Counted from the first letter of the stretch, positions 47,421 to 60,077 are shown. The stretch: DNA of 64,000 bases from Thysanoteuthis rhombus (GCA_963457665.1 OY735215.1:29627041-29691040); one strand, 5' to 3'. Made by a program: numbers and translations. Notes: generated by a model from the letters alone, not told the origin.

Positions 47421-47675
47421 AAATGCATAGGAGGTGTCTTAGTAAGTATTTTTGACTTTGGTTGACATCTGTCATCCGATACATTTTCAAGCAATGACGT
47501 CATCAAATATGGCGGCTATTCAATTATGAAACTTGTCTTATCTCGGTTAATACTGGTCCAATTTGCATGAAATTTCACTGTTTCACAAAAATGTAAGGGC
47601 CAAAAGTGCAAAATTTTGTTTGAAAATACATAAAATCATTAATGTCCAGGTATTCTTAATCAGTGCTTATATTTG
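47421..47675. repeat. Left terminal inverted repeat
   Basis: It pairs with 50395-50650. It includes AAATGCATAGGAGGTGTCTT at the outer side and TTTGTTTGAAAAT...CATTAAT at the inner side, both found inverted at the right end. Confidence 0.75.
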
Positions 47676-47949
47676 TATGTTCTTTTTTTCTTGAATAAAT
47701 ACGTTTTTTTCATCTTCTTGAGGGGGTAGGGCGGAGCAAAGTCTCCTCTTGAGCACATTCTTCAAAAGTAATGCCTTTTGAATATTTTCTTACCTCTTTA
47801 GTTCCCTTGCACCATAAAAGTCAAATCTCATTATGCTTCATCTATCAGATGACTTAGGAAGACTTTTTTGAACTCATTCTTTATTCAATCAATCTCAAAG
47901 TACAAAACACTGGTTTAGGGACCATAAAATAAAATTAAGCCATTTGGAA

Positions 47950-49861
47950 AATGTGAGTTGTGAATTTTCTAAGACTTCTGAGAAATTTGATCCGCTCTGA
48001 TAGACAAAGTCTCTGGGTAGCTACATTAGGATACAGTACAGAAACCTGAGCCAGTAATTGCCATCTTTGACTATATAAACTACCAGCAATGGTCTTTATA
48101 TCTAGAAGACATGAGGACACTGCCGAAGACAGTCCCAGAGATACATAAAATGTTCATGAAGGGGAAGCATGTTGTGAAACAGTCATATAAATTTACAGCT
48201 GTTGTTGCAGATATAGCCCAAGTTCAAACCATCAATAGAGCTCATTAGACATTATAGGGCGTACTAAACATAAACAGCTTGTAGCTGAATGGGAGATTAC
48301 GTATCATGAGGATCTTGGGATATCCAATCAGTTTCAAAAAGTTATGGACTCCATTTTTGTCCAAGATTCCAACATTCACTTTGAATGAAGAAGAAAAGTT
48401 AAACTCAATGTTTGAGTATATATTACAAAAAAAGTAACCCATTTAATTTGATATAATAATATAGATCCAAAAGCATTTGTTTCACCAGGTAGAAAGCAAA
48501 AGATTTTGAATGTATTTCATCCTAGTGGTAATTTGTAATATACACGGCGCAAAACAAGGTATGGAAATAAAACAAAGATCTCAAGTGCAATCCACAAAGT
48601 CATGCTACCAGCATTTGATAGTCATAAAACACCAATGAAAAGGAAATTTATCAAAAAGAAGTCAAGCAGTTTAGCTCACTGTATGATACAAATTGCTCAA
48701 GCCCGGGAATATGACCTGCAGCAGCCTTTTCAGTATGATCTGTCAGATGGACAAGGGTTGATGGCAAAACCACAAAAATTACATTACTTAAAGAGCTGAA
48801 AGCCTTCTATTGCAGCAGCATCGATGAATAACCATTTCAGTTTGATGAGAAGATTTGTTATCTTGTGGATGTCATAAAATTCATTGCGAAAAATTGTAAG
48901 AAATAAACGGAAAACCTTCGGTGGAGTAGTTTCTGCTTTCTTCTCATATATTCAGCACATCAAAGAACTGTGGAAGAGTAGATCATGTTTTTGACAGTTA
49001 TCACAAACTATCACTGAAATAGCCTGAAAGATTACTGGGGAAGGATAGGGAGATTATTGTATACATCACTCGCATCTCCGAAAGGGCTCCATTATCTGTC
49101 CAACTTTAGAATTATCTATTCAAAACATGCATCCCAACATAGGTTTACAAGAATCATTTTTGTTAGTGCTAATGCTGACATAATGGTATTAGCTTTGTCC
49201 TACTGGGCTTCATCAACTTGGTAACAAGAGTTGTGGTTGTGAACTAGAGAGCGTGATTCCACACGGCTTTCGTCAGTTTATGAAATTTATCAAAAAAATG
49301 AGCCATGATTTATGCTCTTGGCTTCCAGCCATCCACTCACTGTCTAGAGAAGATTATACAAGTAAGTTCGGTACAGAAAAAGCAGCTCTTGATATTGCAT
49401 CAGGGGCATATTTGGAAAACTTTGAGGTGTCACCTGAGTAGGAAAAGATTAAAAAAAGTCTTCAGCCTGAAAAATACTTAGTGCAGTTATTACAAAAATG
49501 GTCATCCGGTAAATCATCAGATGAACTCAGTTTGTGGCTGTACCACCATGAGAAAAAACACAAACATTGAAGGTTTGCCATTCACAAGAAGAAGTGCCAA
49601 AGGACATTTACTGAGATCACACTTCTACACCTACCTTCAAAATCACTGTATTGATTACATTGTTCACTGAGACAAGAAAATATTTTGGTACTACAAACCA
49701 ACTTGAAAGAGCATCCTAATGACTTTATAGGGGCATGTAACTGTTTAAAATCTTTATGTACCTGTGAGGAAAATGAGGTTGCCTGTTGCTCCTTTTGCAA
49801 ATATAAAAAGTGTAAAAGGGTTGGATACAACATTCAAAAATGCCCTTTGGTGAAATCTTGA
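47950..49861 (+). pseudogene. Broken transposon-borne gene of an uncharacterised family
   Basis: Plus-strand pieces in consistent order, across stops and shifts: NLIRSDRQSLWVATLG (about 47978); FDYINYQQWSLYLEDM, then EIHKMFMKGKHVVKQS (48066-48245); VSANADIMVLALSYW and ELWL (about 49165-49230); and LPAIHSLSREDYTSKFGTEK then AALDIASGAYLENFEV (about 49325-49430). A cysteine-rich end, CNCLKSLCTCEE then ACCSFCKYKKCK (49740-49800), precedes a TGA at 49859-49861. From memory the blocks match a repetitive metazoan protein family with NYARW-P-YL-DM, DTDV-VL-L and LTGCDTTSKFG motifs, usually labelled hypothetical. In this copy the expected GCD reads RED. Roughly 640 codons if repaired in length only. 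No function is assigned. Confidence 0.65.
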
Positions 49862-50394
49862 CCTTTTAACCGCTCTTTGTAAATAGTTATTTTTACGATT
49901 TATCTTAATTCATATTGAGAGATCAACAAATTTTTTCGTCACATTAAAAATTGATAAAAATTGTTAATGAAAAAACGAAACATTTATCATAACATTTGTA
50001 TTACCATTTTTTTTTTTTCCTCTTACTGTATTATATAACACACAAGATACACCTTTTTTCAAAGTTCTGTGCAGGGAGGTGAATGCTTTATCAGTTGGGC
50101 ACTAACATTACTGCACTACCAAAATAATGTAAACAGCTAGCCACCGTGCAAGGGTTGATAGAGATTTGACTAGATAAGAGCAGTAAAATAACCCGGAAGT
50201 TTGAAGGGCTATGAATATCAAGGAAACTAGAGGAATGTTTTTAAATTTTTTTGAGACTACGCCTTCAAACCTTGAGGCGTGTTTCATATGATCATGCATT
50301 TAATAGGCCTGAAAATACTATAAGAAACAGACTTGAATTCCATGCAAATCGGCCACTATTGATAGAGTTTTGTGATCAAGCGGCTGTCATATGA

Positions 50395-50650
50395 GCACTA
50401 ATTATGAATGCTTGAAAATTAATGATTTTCAAACAAATTTTTTCACTTTCACCTCTCCTATTATATTCCTGAGGGTCAAATTAGTGAGAACAGTATGCAA
50501 ATTGGGCCAATATTAACAGAGAAATGTCAACTTTTGTGATTGAGTAGCCGCCATATTTGATGATGTCCTAGCTGGAAAATGTATCAGGTGGCAGATGTCG
50601 ATCCAAGACAAAAATACTAACCAAGACACCTACTGTGCATTTATAGAGAG
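50395..50650. repeat. Right terminal inverted repeat
   Basis: Inverse of 47421-47675. A related block (GTGCTCATATGACAGCCGCT, GATTTGCATGGAATT when read inverted) lies at about 50335-50405, so the right end holds two sub-terminal units where the left shows one. Confidence 0.7.
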
Positions 50651-50660
50651 GTACAGGACT

Positions 50661-53600
50661 ATGAAATGAAATAGTTACTTTTGCTCTTTAAATTAAATCT
50701 AAGGATAGAGATCTCAAAAAAAAAATAAAATAAAATAAAATAAAAAAAAAATTAAAAAAAATAAAATAAACAAACAAAAACAAGAACAAACACCTCCCAA
50801 CTGCTTGTTAGATTGTTGTGCTTTGATACAGTCAGATCACTTGAGTCACTGTAAGTAACAACTAACCTAGTCAGTGTTTTATTTACAGTTAGACTTTTAA
50901 GAAAGAATTTATTTTTTTGTCAAAATGTTCGATCTTCTTCGCATTGATAACAACCAATCCATGCTCAGATACTTCACTGAAATTGCGTAAAGAGTCCAAC
51001 TGATGGCTGCTAATGATACTATAAGTGTGACAAACATAGCTCATATATACAAGTAGCCGTGCATGATAAGTGCCCAACAAATCAGATTCAAAGTTTTACA
51101 AACTTTTGCCTGCAATATTTGTTATTTTTAGAGCTGTAATGCCCACTTTCAAAATTCTATTTTGAAGCTTAAACACTCTGCATCATAATTTTGATGCATA
51201 TTACAATGAATCTTAAATGTCATGTTATTTGAACAATCAGATTTTGCTGAATTCTGGTGAAAATCGCGTTCAATTTTTTTACCAAGTTTCCCTTGTGATA
51301 TCTATTACAGTTTACAGTTAAGACACTTAGCGTTTGATTTTAAATGCATAACAATGTTCCTAGAAATATTTATAACATTGGAGCTTTCATTTTTTGCTCA
51401 AAGAAAGAAAAAAAAAAAAAGACAAAAAATCTCACTTTATGCATTGTAACTTTGATAGGATTTAAGATTCATTATTGTAATATGCATCAGAATCATAATA
51501 CAGTGTGTTCAAGCTGTGAAATTTGGAAGAGAAATTGCAAGCAAAAGTTCAAACTTTGAATCTAATTTTCTCGACTTTCTAAAATCGGCTTGCACAGCTC
51601 TTATGCATGACCAATCATATAAAAATAAGGATTTATAACAGTGATAATGGACCTCACCAACCCATTAGTAAATGAAGACTGAAACTCAGCTCAAGCCATT
51701 TCCAATTATTGTTCAGTTTACAAGAACTGGATGATCTATCTGGAATGTTAACATTGAAAAACAGAGACTTACAATTGTTGAATAGTTTATTCCAAGTAAA
51801 TCCCACATTTGGTACATAAACAAGGAACAAAAGTTAAATGTTCATAGAATAATAAAAGCAAAAAGCTAAAAAATATAGAGAAAATAAAAATCAGCATTGG
51901 GAGTATCTATTTATGAAAATGATCCATGCAAATAAAGGCACTGAAAAAGCAGGAATGCTGGGCAAGTTGACCTGCTCTGCTGAAAGGTTATTCAATGAAG
52001 AAGCAATACTGCCAATAAAGCAATATAATTGTAATAATTTTACTTTAGCAAGTTAAATTTTCATCCTTGTAAAGACAAATGCACTAAAATTTGAACCCAG
52101 CCATATTTATAGTTAATTCTTTTTCTTCTGCTCAATTCTAGTCAGAGTTAAGGTTATATAGTCAATTATATATATATCACTTTTTTTCTTTTTACAAACA
52201 AATATAAAGCATAGATTAATCCAAGTTGAATAATTCAATGTCTAAATCTGTCAACTTAATCTTGAGTTTTTTTCAAGTATTCAAATACAGGAGAAAAACT
52301 CCCTCCAAGAGTGTATATACTAGATTCAATGATGGTCGAAAACCAGGAACTGTAATTTTGATAAGGACTGCATATATTTTACCACAGCAGTTATATAAAT
52401 AGATGGAAATAACAGCTTCAGATATTTGACTGTCAGTTTTTGAAAAGCATTTGGAGGAATTAAATAAGTAAAAGAAAACCTAGAGAATCAAGAAAAGTGA
52501 TGATGATCATCAGCTGAACAAAGAATATTGTTACATGTTGACAGGGTCAGAATTACAAGTGATGGTACATTGTGCATGCTTCATGGACCACAAGACAATG
52601 CACAAAAGCGAAAGTCTTCTGGAAAAGTATATTAAGAATTATGTCTCATTTATGAGTATTGATAAAGTAGATTTTAGACCAATTTCTAAATCTAGAAATT
52701 GCATGCAATGGCTAGAGAGAAGAAGAAAAAAAAAGGCACTTTTTTTTTATTTTAAGATTATTTTCAAATTTTAGGGGAGGAAAAAAATTTGATTTTCAAA
52801 ATCAGATTTTTAGAATTTGAATTATAAATTTCATAAAACTTTTTGGGAGAAAGACTTTATTGCTTGGATTTAAGAATCAGAAATTTCCAATTAATCTCAC
52901 CAATTTGGCACAATCAAAATATTACACCCCTCAGTTTCATCAGCAAGTTATACACAAATTGAAATTTCTGGCTAAAGTTCCCAAGTTAAAAGCTCTATAT
53001 AGAGAAGAGCTAAATCAACTTATCTGTATGTGGTTGGCATTTAATGGAGGGAGACTGTGAGCTAAAGAAAATCATGTATCATTACTTCCTCCATTGATGG
53101 ATAAATTGAATTTAGAGTAATTTGAGTCACACTATATACATAAGAGTTTTAATCATATGTAACCATTTAAAAATGGTTATTTAATTTAAAACTTTCAATA
53201 AATATATAAGCAATTAAATGTAACTGAGAAAAAGTTCAGCATCAAAAGGAATATTGGCAAATGAAAACATTCAGTGCAGCTGCAGCAAAAGTCAGAGACA
53301 TTGGAAAGAAACAAAAAAAAAAAAAAACGAAAAAAAAAACAGTGGGTCTTGTTAATGCAGATATCAGCGATTCAAGGTTCAAATATTTCAAAAATTCAAT
53401 TAAAAAAATAAATAAACTAGTTTCTTTTACTAAAAACTAAGTGAAATCAAATTATACAGGACTATTAAACTTGAACAGTTTATAAAAAAAAGTTGGTCCT
53501 AAATAGAGTAACTAGGTTCACTTGCTTAAAAAGAAAAAAAAAGAAAAGGCACAAGTGGAGACAAGTTATTTTATATCGATATTTCAAAAGTATAGAGTTT

Positions 53601-56600
53601 AGATATTCAAGTTGAATAAGAGCTTTTTCCTCCTAAAAGCCAAGTTATCCAGCCATAATAGAACAGATGTCAAAGAAATTCTAAAAACTTGAAGGTTTCA
53701 GAACAAGAGCTGTTTGGCATGACATCAATTCAAATTGGATGCAAAAATATCACAGGCTGAAAGATTTTAAGTTATTTAAAGATTAGGAGTATAGACATTC
53801 TTTTTGTTGTTACCAGCCTTCCCCAGGTGTGCATTATATATGGAAAGAGAGAGGGGAAGGTCTTTCAGGTAGTGTGCACCAGTACAGTAAAACAAAAAGA
53901 TGGTGGCAAATATACTGAACAGACCAACTCATGCTGCCAAATCTCACAGCAATGCATGTAACAATTGGCAGTTCCATATAGCTGTATCCTTTTCTCACTA
54001 AACAAAAGAATCCACATTGGCTTGACAAAAAAAAAAAAAAAAAAAAAAATCAAATCAATAGTCAACAAAATTTGAATAAGTGCAAATGCAACTAGAAGTA
54101 TTTAGAAAAGATAACTTCAGTCTCTTCAAATGCATTTGAGAGTCAAATTATATACTTTGTAGTTTTGATTAAATTATCTCCATAAAATTGGACCCAAATA
54201 AACTAAGTTATTTGGAATTTTTCACATGCTAAATACAAATGAAAAAGCTTGAATTTGAGAGTTGCCTATTGTTTTGCCAACATTCAGGATTTCACATTTA
54301 TCTGAAAGGTAAGATTTTCTTGACAAGGAAGCAAAGATAAGATACATAAACCTCCAAGTCTTACAATATTGTCAGAACTATTTTACAGGAAATTCAATCA
54401 TTGCAGAAATGAGGATTAAAAAGAAAAAAAGAAAAAGAAAAAAAAAAAAATCAGAAGTTGCATTTTGAAATATCAAGTCAACTAATTGGTCCTTAAAAAT
54501 GTTGGTAATCTGGAGAGACAATTGTATAAACACAAAAGTTTGTTGATATCACAGACAATTTTTCCAGTTTGACCTAGAAAGAAAAAGGTGGCTGGAATTT
54601 TACTCCCATTTATACCAGTCATTAAAAATGTTTTGAAATTTGGAACAAATATTTTAAGGGCTTTAGGAAAAATAAACTGGAAAAATGTGAGCAACTAGAT
54701 TAGTTTTTGGAAAATGAGAAGTATAAAAATTAACACATGGCAATTCTGAAGAGATCATAAAGTCAAGACTGATCGCCCCCCACCCCCCCAAAAAGGTTTC
54801 ATTAGCAGATTACCCCACTGGTACATAAAAAAGTGGTCCCAAGCGATGAAGCAAGCTTTAAATATCATAGATTTTAAGATATTACAAGACAATAAAAAAT
54901 AAAGTTTGGTTTCTATGTTGCAGCAATCTCACATAAATAGAAAACTCAACCCATTCAGCATCATGGAATTTTTAGAATGATGTAACATTCAGGTTACAAA
55001 ATGAAAAGGTCCTAAATGGATCATGAAAATTGCTTTCTGCAATGATTGCCATTACATAATCCCTCTACCTTTATTGTAAAACAGATGCACACATATACAC
55101 ACACATCATAAAAACAATTATTAATTGGTTGTATTTATGTAGTATTTAAATTATTTATGAAAACAAAAAGGTCAAGTGAAATTGCATTAAAAAAAGTGAA
55201 AAAAAATTGTGTATGATATTTACTTTCATAGATAGGAAAATTTCAAATCATGTACGTGTAGGTTACACATAATTGAGGTTCATGCATTTGAAATCTTTAA
55301 CAAATTAAAGTTTTCAAATTGACAAGTGGGGTTCAAGTTATCACAACCTAGTTGGATGTTTCATATGTGGATTTAAGGCACAGTAATTAGGATATAAATA
55401 AGTTTATAAATATAACAGGCGACAATTCTGGGCAAAATAAAAGAAAAAAAAAAAAAGAAAGTGCGTTACATTTTCAGACATTAATAGCATACATTCTTCA
55501 AGCAGCAACTGTCAACAAAATAAGGGTTGAGAGGAAAAGTGTAATGAGTTTTGAGTAAATATAAACAATCTTTGAGGTTATTTTACATCTACAGAAGAAA
55601 AAAATGTACCAAGAAACAGGTGAAATTATTAATACTTTAATTATTGTTATAAGATTTCGACTGAAAGGTTAGCAATAGTGTCTAACAGGAAAAGCAGCAC
55701 ATACACGCAAACAAGCTAGACATTTAACTCCTGTTACACTTTTGCTTCTGTCTAGACAAAAAATTCATCGACTAATCTGCAATTAATGTATTTCATCATT
55801 AATAGGCAACACTAGTATTTGTGTACATGGAAAGATTAACTCAGCTTTGAACTTCAAATTCATAAATTAAGATGAATAACCATTATCTAGCCTATTCAGA
55901 CCCTAGAGTAAAGTGGATTTTACAAGTACTAACCTACCCTGGCCAGGACAGAAATTTGAAAAGTTTAAATTTAGCTCATTACTCCTGCCCTTTACTAATC
56001 ACTTGCATTTAATCAAACATTTACAGACAACAAAAATGGTTGGTTTAACCAACATCTCTACAAAGTGAGCCCCTGACAATCAAATAGGGACAAAAGACCT
56101 AAGTATTTGAATGAGTAGTTTATATTGGAATGACATGCCTGCAGTTGAGAGGGATATACCTAAATTTACACAAAACTAACTAAAATTTATATAAGTATGG
56201 CCAAGTAAACAATCAGTGTTTACCAAGTGAGCACTGTCACTAATTTCCAGTCTAGATGAAAAGGCAGCAGCAGCTTGCATAGGAGATAAAAATCTATAAG
56301 ATAATGAATCATCTACATAAAATGAGTGTGTGATGAACTAAGATCAGCGACTGAGAAATTAGTTGAAACTTGACAAGTTTGTAAGTTTTCAAAATGTTTA
56401 TATTTAGCATCTTGACAGTAGATAAGTCTTCAAATGAGGTTTATCAGCCTAAACTAACCACTACATCTTATTTACAAGAATTTGAAGTATCAAACACCTA
56501 TCCTAAAGAGAAAGGAATATCTAAAAGCTACACTTTTCAGCCAGTTATTACAAACATTACACAATAGATTACTTATCAATGACAAAAACTGGTTCCCCAC

Positions 56601-58766
56601 TTTGATAGTCTGAACACTTAGTATTGACAGCCTAAAATGAAAAAATTAATATATTTTCATTCATTGGCTAGTTTCCAAGTTTCATCAAGTGATTATATGG
56701 AATTTGGCTAACAAAACGGCCAAATAAAGAGTAGTTTTGTGAAGCTTAGACATGAAACGTGGATGAACCTTAGAGTGCTCACTCCATATAACTTCCTACA
56801 AGAAAAATAATTTGCTTAATCTTATGCCAGCAAATTAAATCAATATGCCAATCAGTAACGATAACCAGGTCAAAAATCTATCCTCCATTGCAGAAGTCAC
56901 TTTTGCACAACTAGTAAAAACACTCGTACAAAATGGTGCAAATTCACAGAATTTTCAGCTAATTAAAAGCTTCTAAAAACTATTTTTTGGCCGCTTCAGA
57001 TTTGTTATCCAAGTTATTGTAAAAAACTTGCTCAAGACTTCTATGACTAGTGTCTTGATGGCTGGCGGCAATGCTGAAATCTTCAGGAGAAACAGGCACG
57101 TATTCCAGCTAGGTAGTATTAAACAGAAATATTTTCAGCAGGGAAAAGACCAATTTTTAAAAGAATCATTGAAAGACCTTCATAACAAATTCCTCCTTAC
57201 CGAGTTTTCCTTGTTTAAGTTTGTAGGAGGATAAAAAATTCTTCAGTTAGCTGAACAGTCATCATGACACGCACAAAGGCTACTGTTCGGTTTGTGACTG
57301 TTAACCTCAACTATTAACTTACATTGGCTTCATAAAAAATAAATTAGCCCAGGGTTCACTGATAAATTTAGTTTTAAAGCCTTCACTATTGTTGCAATGC
57401 ATGCAGCCATAATTCATATCAAGGCACACCATTTTTTTAGCCCATAAAGTTTATTTTATGATCATTTTGGGATTCTTTGCTACTTAGAATGTGGCCTATG
57501 ACCTGTTGATGGCCTATTTGTTTTGATACGTGGGAAGGAAATTAAAGAAAATTTCAAAAATAGTTTTAAAAACTAACAAGGAAAAACAAGAAGGAAGTGT
57601 TGTTTTTTTGTTTTTTTTCTTAGAGAGCTTGGCAAATATTAAGGAGAAAGAGAGCCCTTAGTTGACTCATCCCAACTAGAGATTTAAAAAAAGGGTTCAG
57701 AGTTCCACGATACCTTATTACTCAACTCATGCTGCCGAAATTTAACAACGCAATTTAGAGAACTATTGGCGGCGGTGGTAGTTTCTAAAAATGTTACTTC
57801 GGATCTAGAATTCATTTTTTCAGTAAATATATGCAATTTAAGAGCTACTGTTACAAAAAGAAAAATTAAACCTAAAGCAGTATTTATAAAACAAGACAAG
57901 GTAGAATATGTGAGGAGGAAGAGGAGTCGTTGTGATGATTCATTCACTCAACTGAAAGTGGATGACTAGTGCATTTTTTGGTCAGACTGACAAGGAGGAA
58001 GCAGCAGGCCTCAACCAAAAGAAGGTTCCTAAACCCCACTATTTCTACCCCCCCCCCTGCTCTTTAATTTTTCTTGTTCAAGAAGGCCATAAAAGGAAGC
58101 GCGTTCGGTAAAACGTCTTGTTAAACATTAAACAAGGAAGACTTTTTAGTTTGCCGTTACAAACCTATTTTCGTAATGAATGTGATTTTTAAGCAATCAA
58201 CGTAATAACAAGCAGATAATGTGTTTTAAAAGCTCATTTGCACAAAATTACAAGACATTAAACAGCAAATCATTAAAGCAAAGAAAAGAAAAAAAAAGCA
58301 ACAAAATCAAGCAGTTTTAAACAAGTTATAGGGTATAAGTAGAATGAATAACTGGTGAAAATATGACCAGAACCCTATCACAGAAAAAATAGAAGATTCG
58401 CCAAAATTGTTTTCATTTTCAAGTTGCAACGTAACAGGTCGAGAAGATCAAATAATTGCTTTCTTTCGTCAGTAAAATAATACCCATAGTTATTTTTAAA
58501 GAAAATAAATAAGTAAATACTTTTTTCAGAAGTCTTTAAAACTAAGGCGCATTAGATTTTTTTTAGAAATTATGCAATAAACGTAAATAATTTATGCACG
58601 CCGACACATTGTGTTTTAGATTATTATTAACAGGTGATGCACATAACTTCGATCAAAATCAAGAAAAAGGCTGGATCTGGATGGAAAGAGCAAAATTTAC
58701 TATTATGCTTTTTAGCTTTGTCACTAGGTGTTGTTGTGTCTGCTTCGGGCGGTAGTTTTTACTTTC
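50661..58766. other. Eight kilobases without coding sequence, possibly 3' UTR of the SCCPDH-like gene
   Basis: No exon or transposon coding was recognised. Long A runs on the plus strand (near 50717-50758, 51408, 53312, 54029, 54437 and 55443) outnumber T runs, so a leftward transcript would be T-rich. TTTATT at 51787-51792 and 57450-57455 gives AATAAA on the minus strand. A third copy of the 19549 flanking motif sits at 51001-51036. The UTR interpretation is inference. Confidence 0.3.
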
Positions 58767-60077
58767 CTATTGTACGGTAGGACAATCTGGTGTAGTTGTA
58801 TCTTCACTTTTTTCTTCATCGACAACTTCAAACTTGAGATTACGTTCAATTAGACGGTCAACAAGGCTGGTATTTTTGAAGGCAGCCGCAGGTGACAGGA
58901 CACCACCGTCATCTGGCATTTTTTCATTTTCTTTTAACACGACAAGAGCTGCTTGTACAATACAAATGGCAGTGGTAAGATAACCTGGATCGGGTCCTCG
59001 GACGCGGGTGACAATCGTTTTTTCGGGTTGATCTTCGTGAGGCTCATCTTCCTTACTGCGGCTAGGGTAGCCCTTACCGTAGAAGTTGAGAGTGAAAGAA
59101 GAATTCTTTATCTGGTTTGGGGTGGGACCTCCAGATTGAGCGAGACCACCACTGAAGAAGCCGGGAAATTTCATGAGAAGAGCCCTTCCCCAAGAAAAGT
59201 TAGCCAAAAAGTTCATAATAAAGCCAGTAACTAGGAAGATGATAATCATCAAGATAGAGTCATGGCAGACGTACAAAGCGCACTGAATGGGTCGGACATG
59301 GTCACGTTCATAGAGAAATCTCTGGGAACGATACAAGACAGATTTATACGCATCAGGCCAAGAACTGCAATATTTGGAACTTTTCTTGTCGTAGAAGAGT
59401 CCCGACTTCGCTTTTACCACATGTTGAGGTTTATAGTATTCAGCCGAAGAGAAAAGACTCTGTCTCAGAGGCTTCAACTCGTGTCTAGTCTGGAATCCGT
59501 ACACTTGGCATTCGAACGTCGACGTGTTGTATTTGATCGATCCGCTGGTCGAAAGGTAACCCTCCAGGCTATTAAGATCGCCACCAAATTTCTCCGATGT
59601 AAACATCACGCCCATTTCCACGGGAAGGCACCGGAAGCCGCACGAACCGACTACATAGACTTTGTTTTCTTTTGCCGTACTGTTGTATTTTAGTTGCATT
59701 TTCTCCAAGAAAATAACCTCTCCACAGACATCCACATAATGAGTGTTGTTCTCGATACAGGCACGGATCACATTTTCCCCGAGGTGAACAAAAGGTCCAC
59801 AAGAGTTGAGGAGTAGCTTTGTTTGTTTACACATTTCATTCAATGACTCTTCATCGAGGGCATCGGCTATCAAGATGGGACTGTCCTTATAATCCTTGCC
59901 CAGAGCATTTGTAACCTTCTCCAGCACTTCCTGAAGCTTATCCATGTTTCGACCGGCTATGGCCCATGTTATATGCTCCTGGTCTGCAACCCTAGCAAGT
60001 TCTTCAACAATGAACTGGCCAGTGAAACTACTGGCCCCAAACACAACAATATCGTATTTTGGTCCGTCACTTGCCAT
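58767..60077 (-). CDS. SCCPDH: Saccharopine dehydrogenase-like oxidoreductase
   Basis: An intact intronless frame encodes 436 residues; the human protein has about 429. It has an N-terminal Rossmann nucleotide-binding motif, VVFGASSFTGQF (11-22), then AIAGRN (39-44), NSCGPF (91-96) and YVDVCGE (114-120), all at family positions. A hydrophobic segment at 275-293 (ILMIIIFLVTGFIMNFLAN) matches the membrane-associated region of SCCPDH. KFPGFFSGG (303-311), GPDPGYLTTA (361-370) and a GGVLSPAAAF end follow, and a charged 20-residue tail is extra. The start is firm: ATG in AAACATGG context with an in-frame TAA nine codons upstream. Family members are found on lipid droplets and membranes; their substrate is not established and they are not the lysine-pathway enzyme. 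The usual GFDSIP motif is CGFRCLP (146-152) here. Lack of introns suggests a retrocopy or intron loss, yet the frame is undamaged, so it is probably expressed. Confidence 0.93.
   Translation of the reverse strand: MASDGPKYDIVVFGASSFTGQFIVEELARVADQEHITWAIAGRNMDKLQEVLEKVTNALGKDYKDSPILIADALDEESLNEMCKQTKLLLNSCGPFVHLGENVIRACIENNTHYVDVCGEVIFLEKMQLKYNSTAKENKVYVVGSCGFRCLPVEMGVMFTSEKFGGDLNSLEGYLSTSGSIKYNTSTFECQVYGFQTRHELKPLRQSLFSSAEYYKPQHVVKAKSGLFYDKKSSKYCSSWPDAYKSVLYRSQRFLYERDHVRPIQCALYVCHDSILMIIIFLVTGFIMNFLANFSWGRALLMKFPGFFSGGLAQSGGPTPNQIKNSSFTLNFYGKGYPSRSKEDEPHEDQPEKTIVTRVRGPDPGYLTTAICIVQAALVVLKENEKMPDDGGVLSPAAAFKNTSLVDRLIERNLKFEVVDEEKSEDTTTPDCPTVQ

Larger units (their letters stand above)
47380..50660 (+). 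mobile_element. Decayed DNA transposon-like element with long terminal inverted repeats
   Basis: Both ends carry an inverted repeat of roughly 200-250 bases. Left strings are AGGTGTCTTAGTAAGTATTT, GACATCTGTCATCCGATACA, CATCAAATATGGCGGCTA and CAATTTGCAT (47431-47575). Their inverses are CCAATATTAACAGAG, TAGCCGCCATATTTGATGAT, TGGCAGATGTCGATCCAAGA and ACTAACCAAGACACCTACTG (50507-50634). A weaker second unit lies just inside the right repeat (about 50280-50400). The interior holds one broken gene on the plus strand. Target-site duplication and superfamily were not determined. Confidence 0.75.

Noticed and set aside
47380-50660. Assignment to Kolobok, P or Mutator superfamilies
   Set aside because: No target-site duplication or catalytic signature could be established by eye.
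58953-59802. Open frames on the plus strand and in another minus frame within the SCCPDH-like gene
   Set aside because: Shadows of the real gene; no recognisable protein and codon pattern follows the minus-strand gene.
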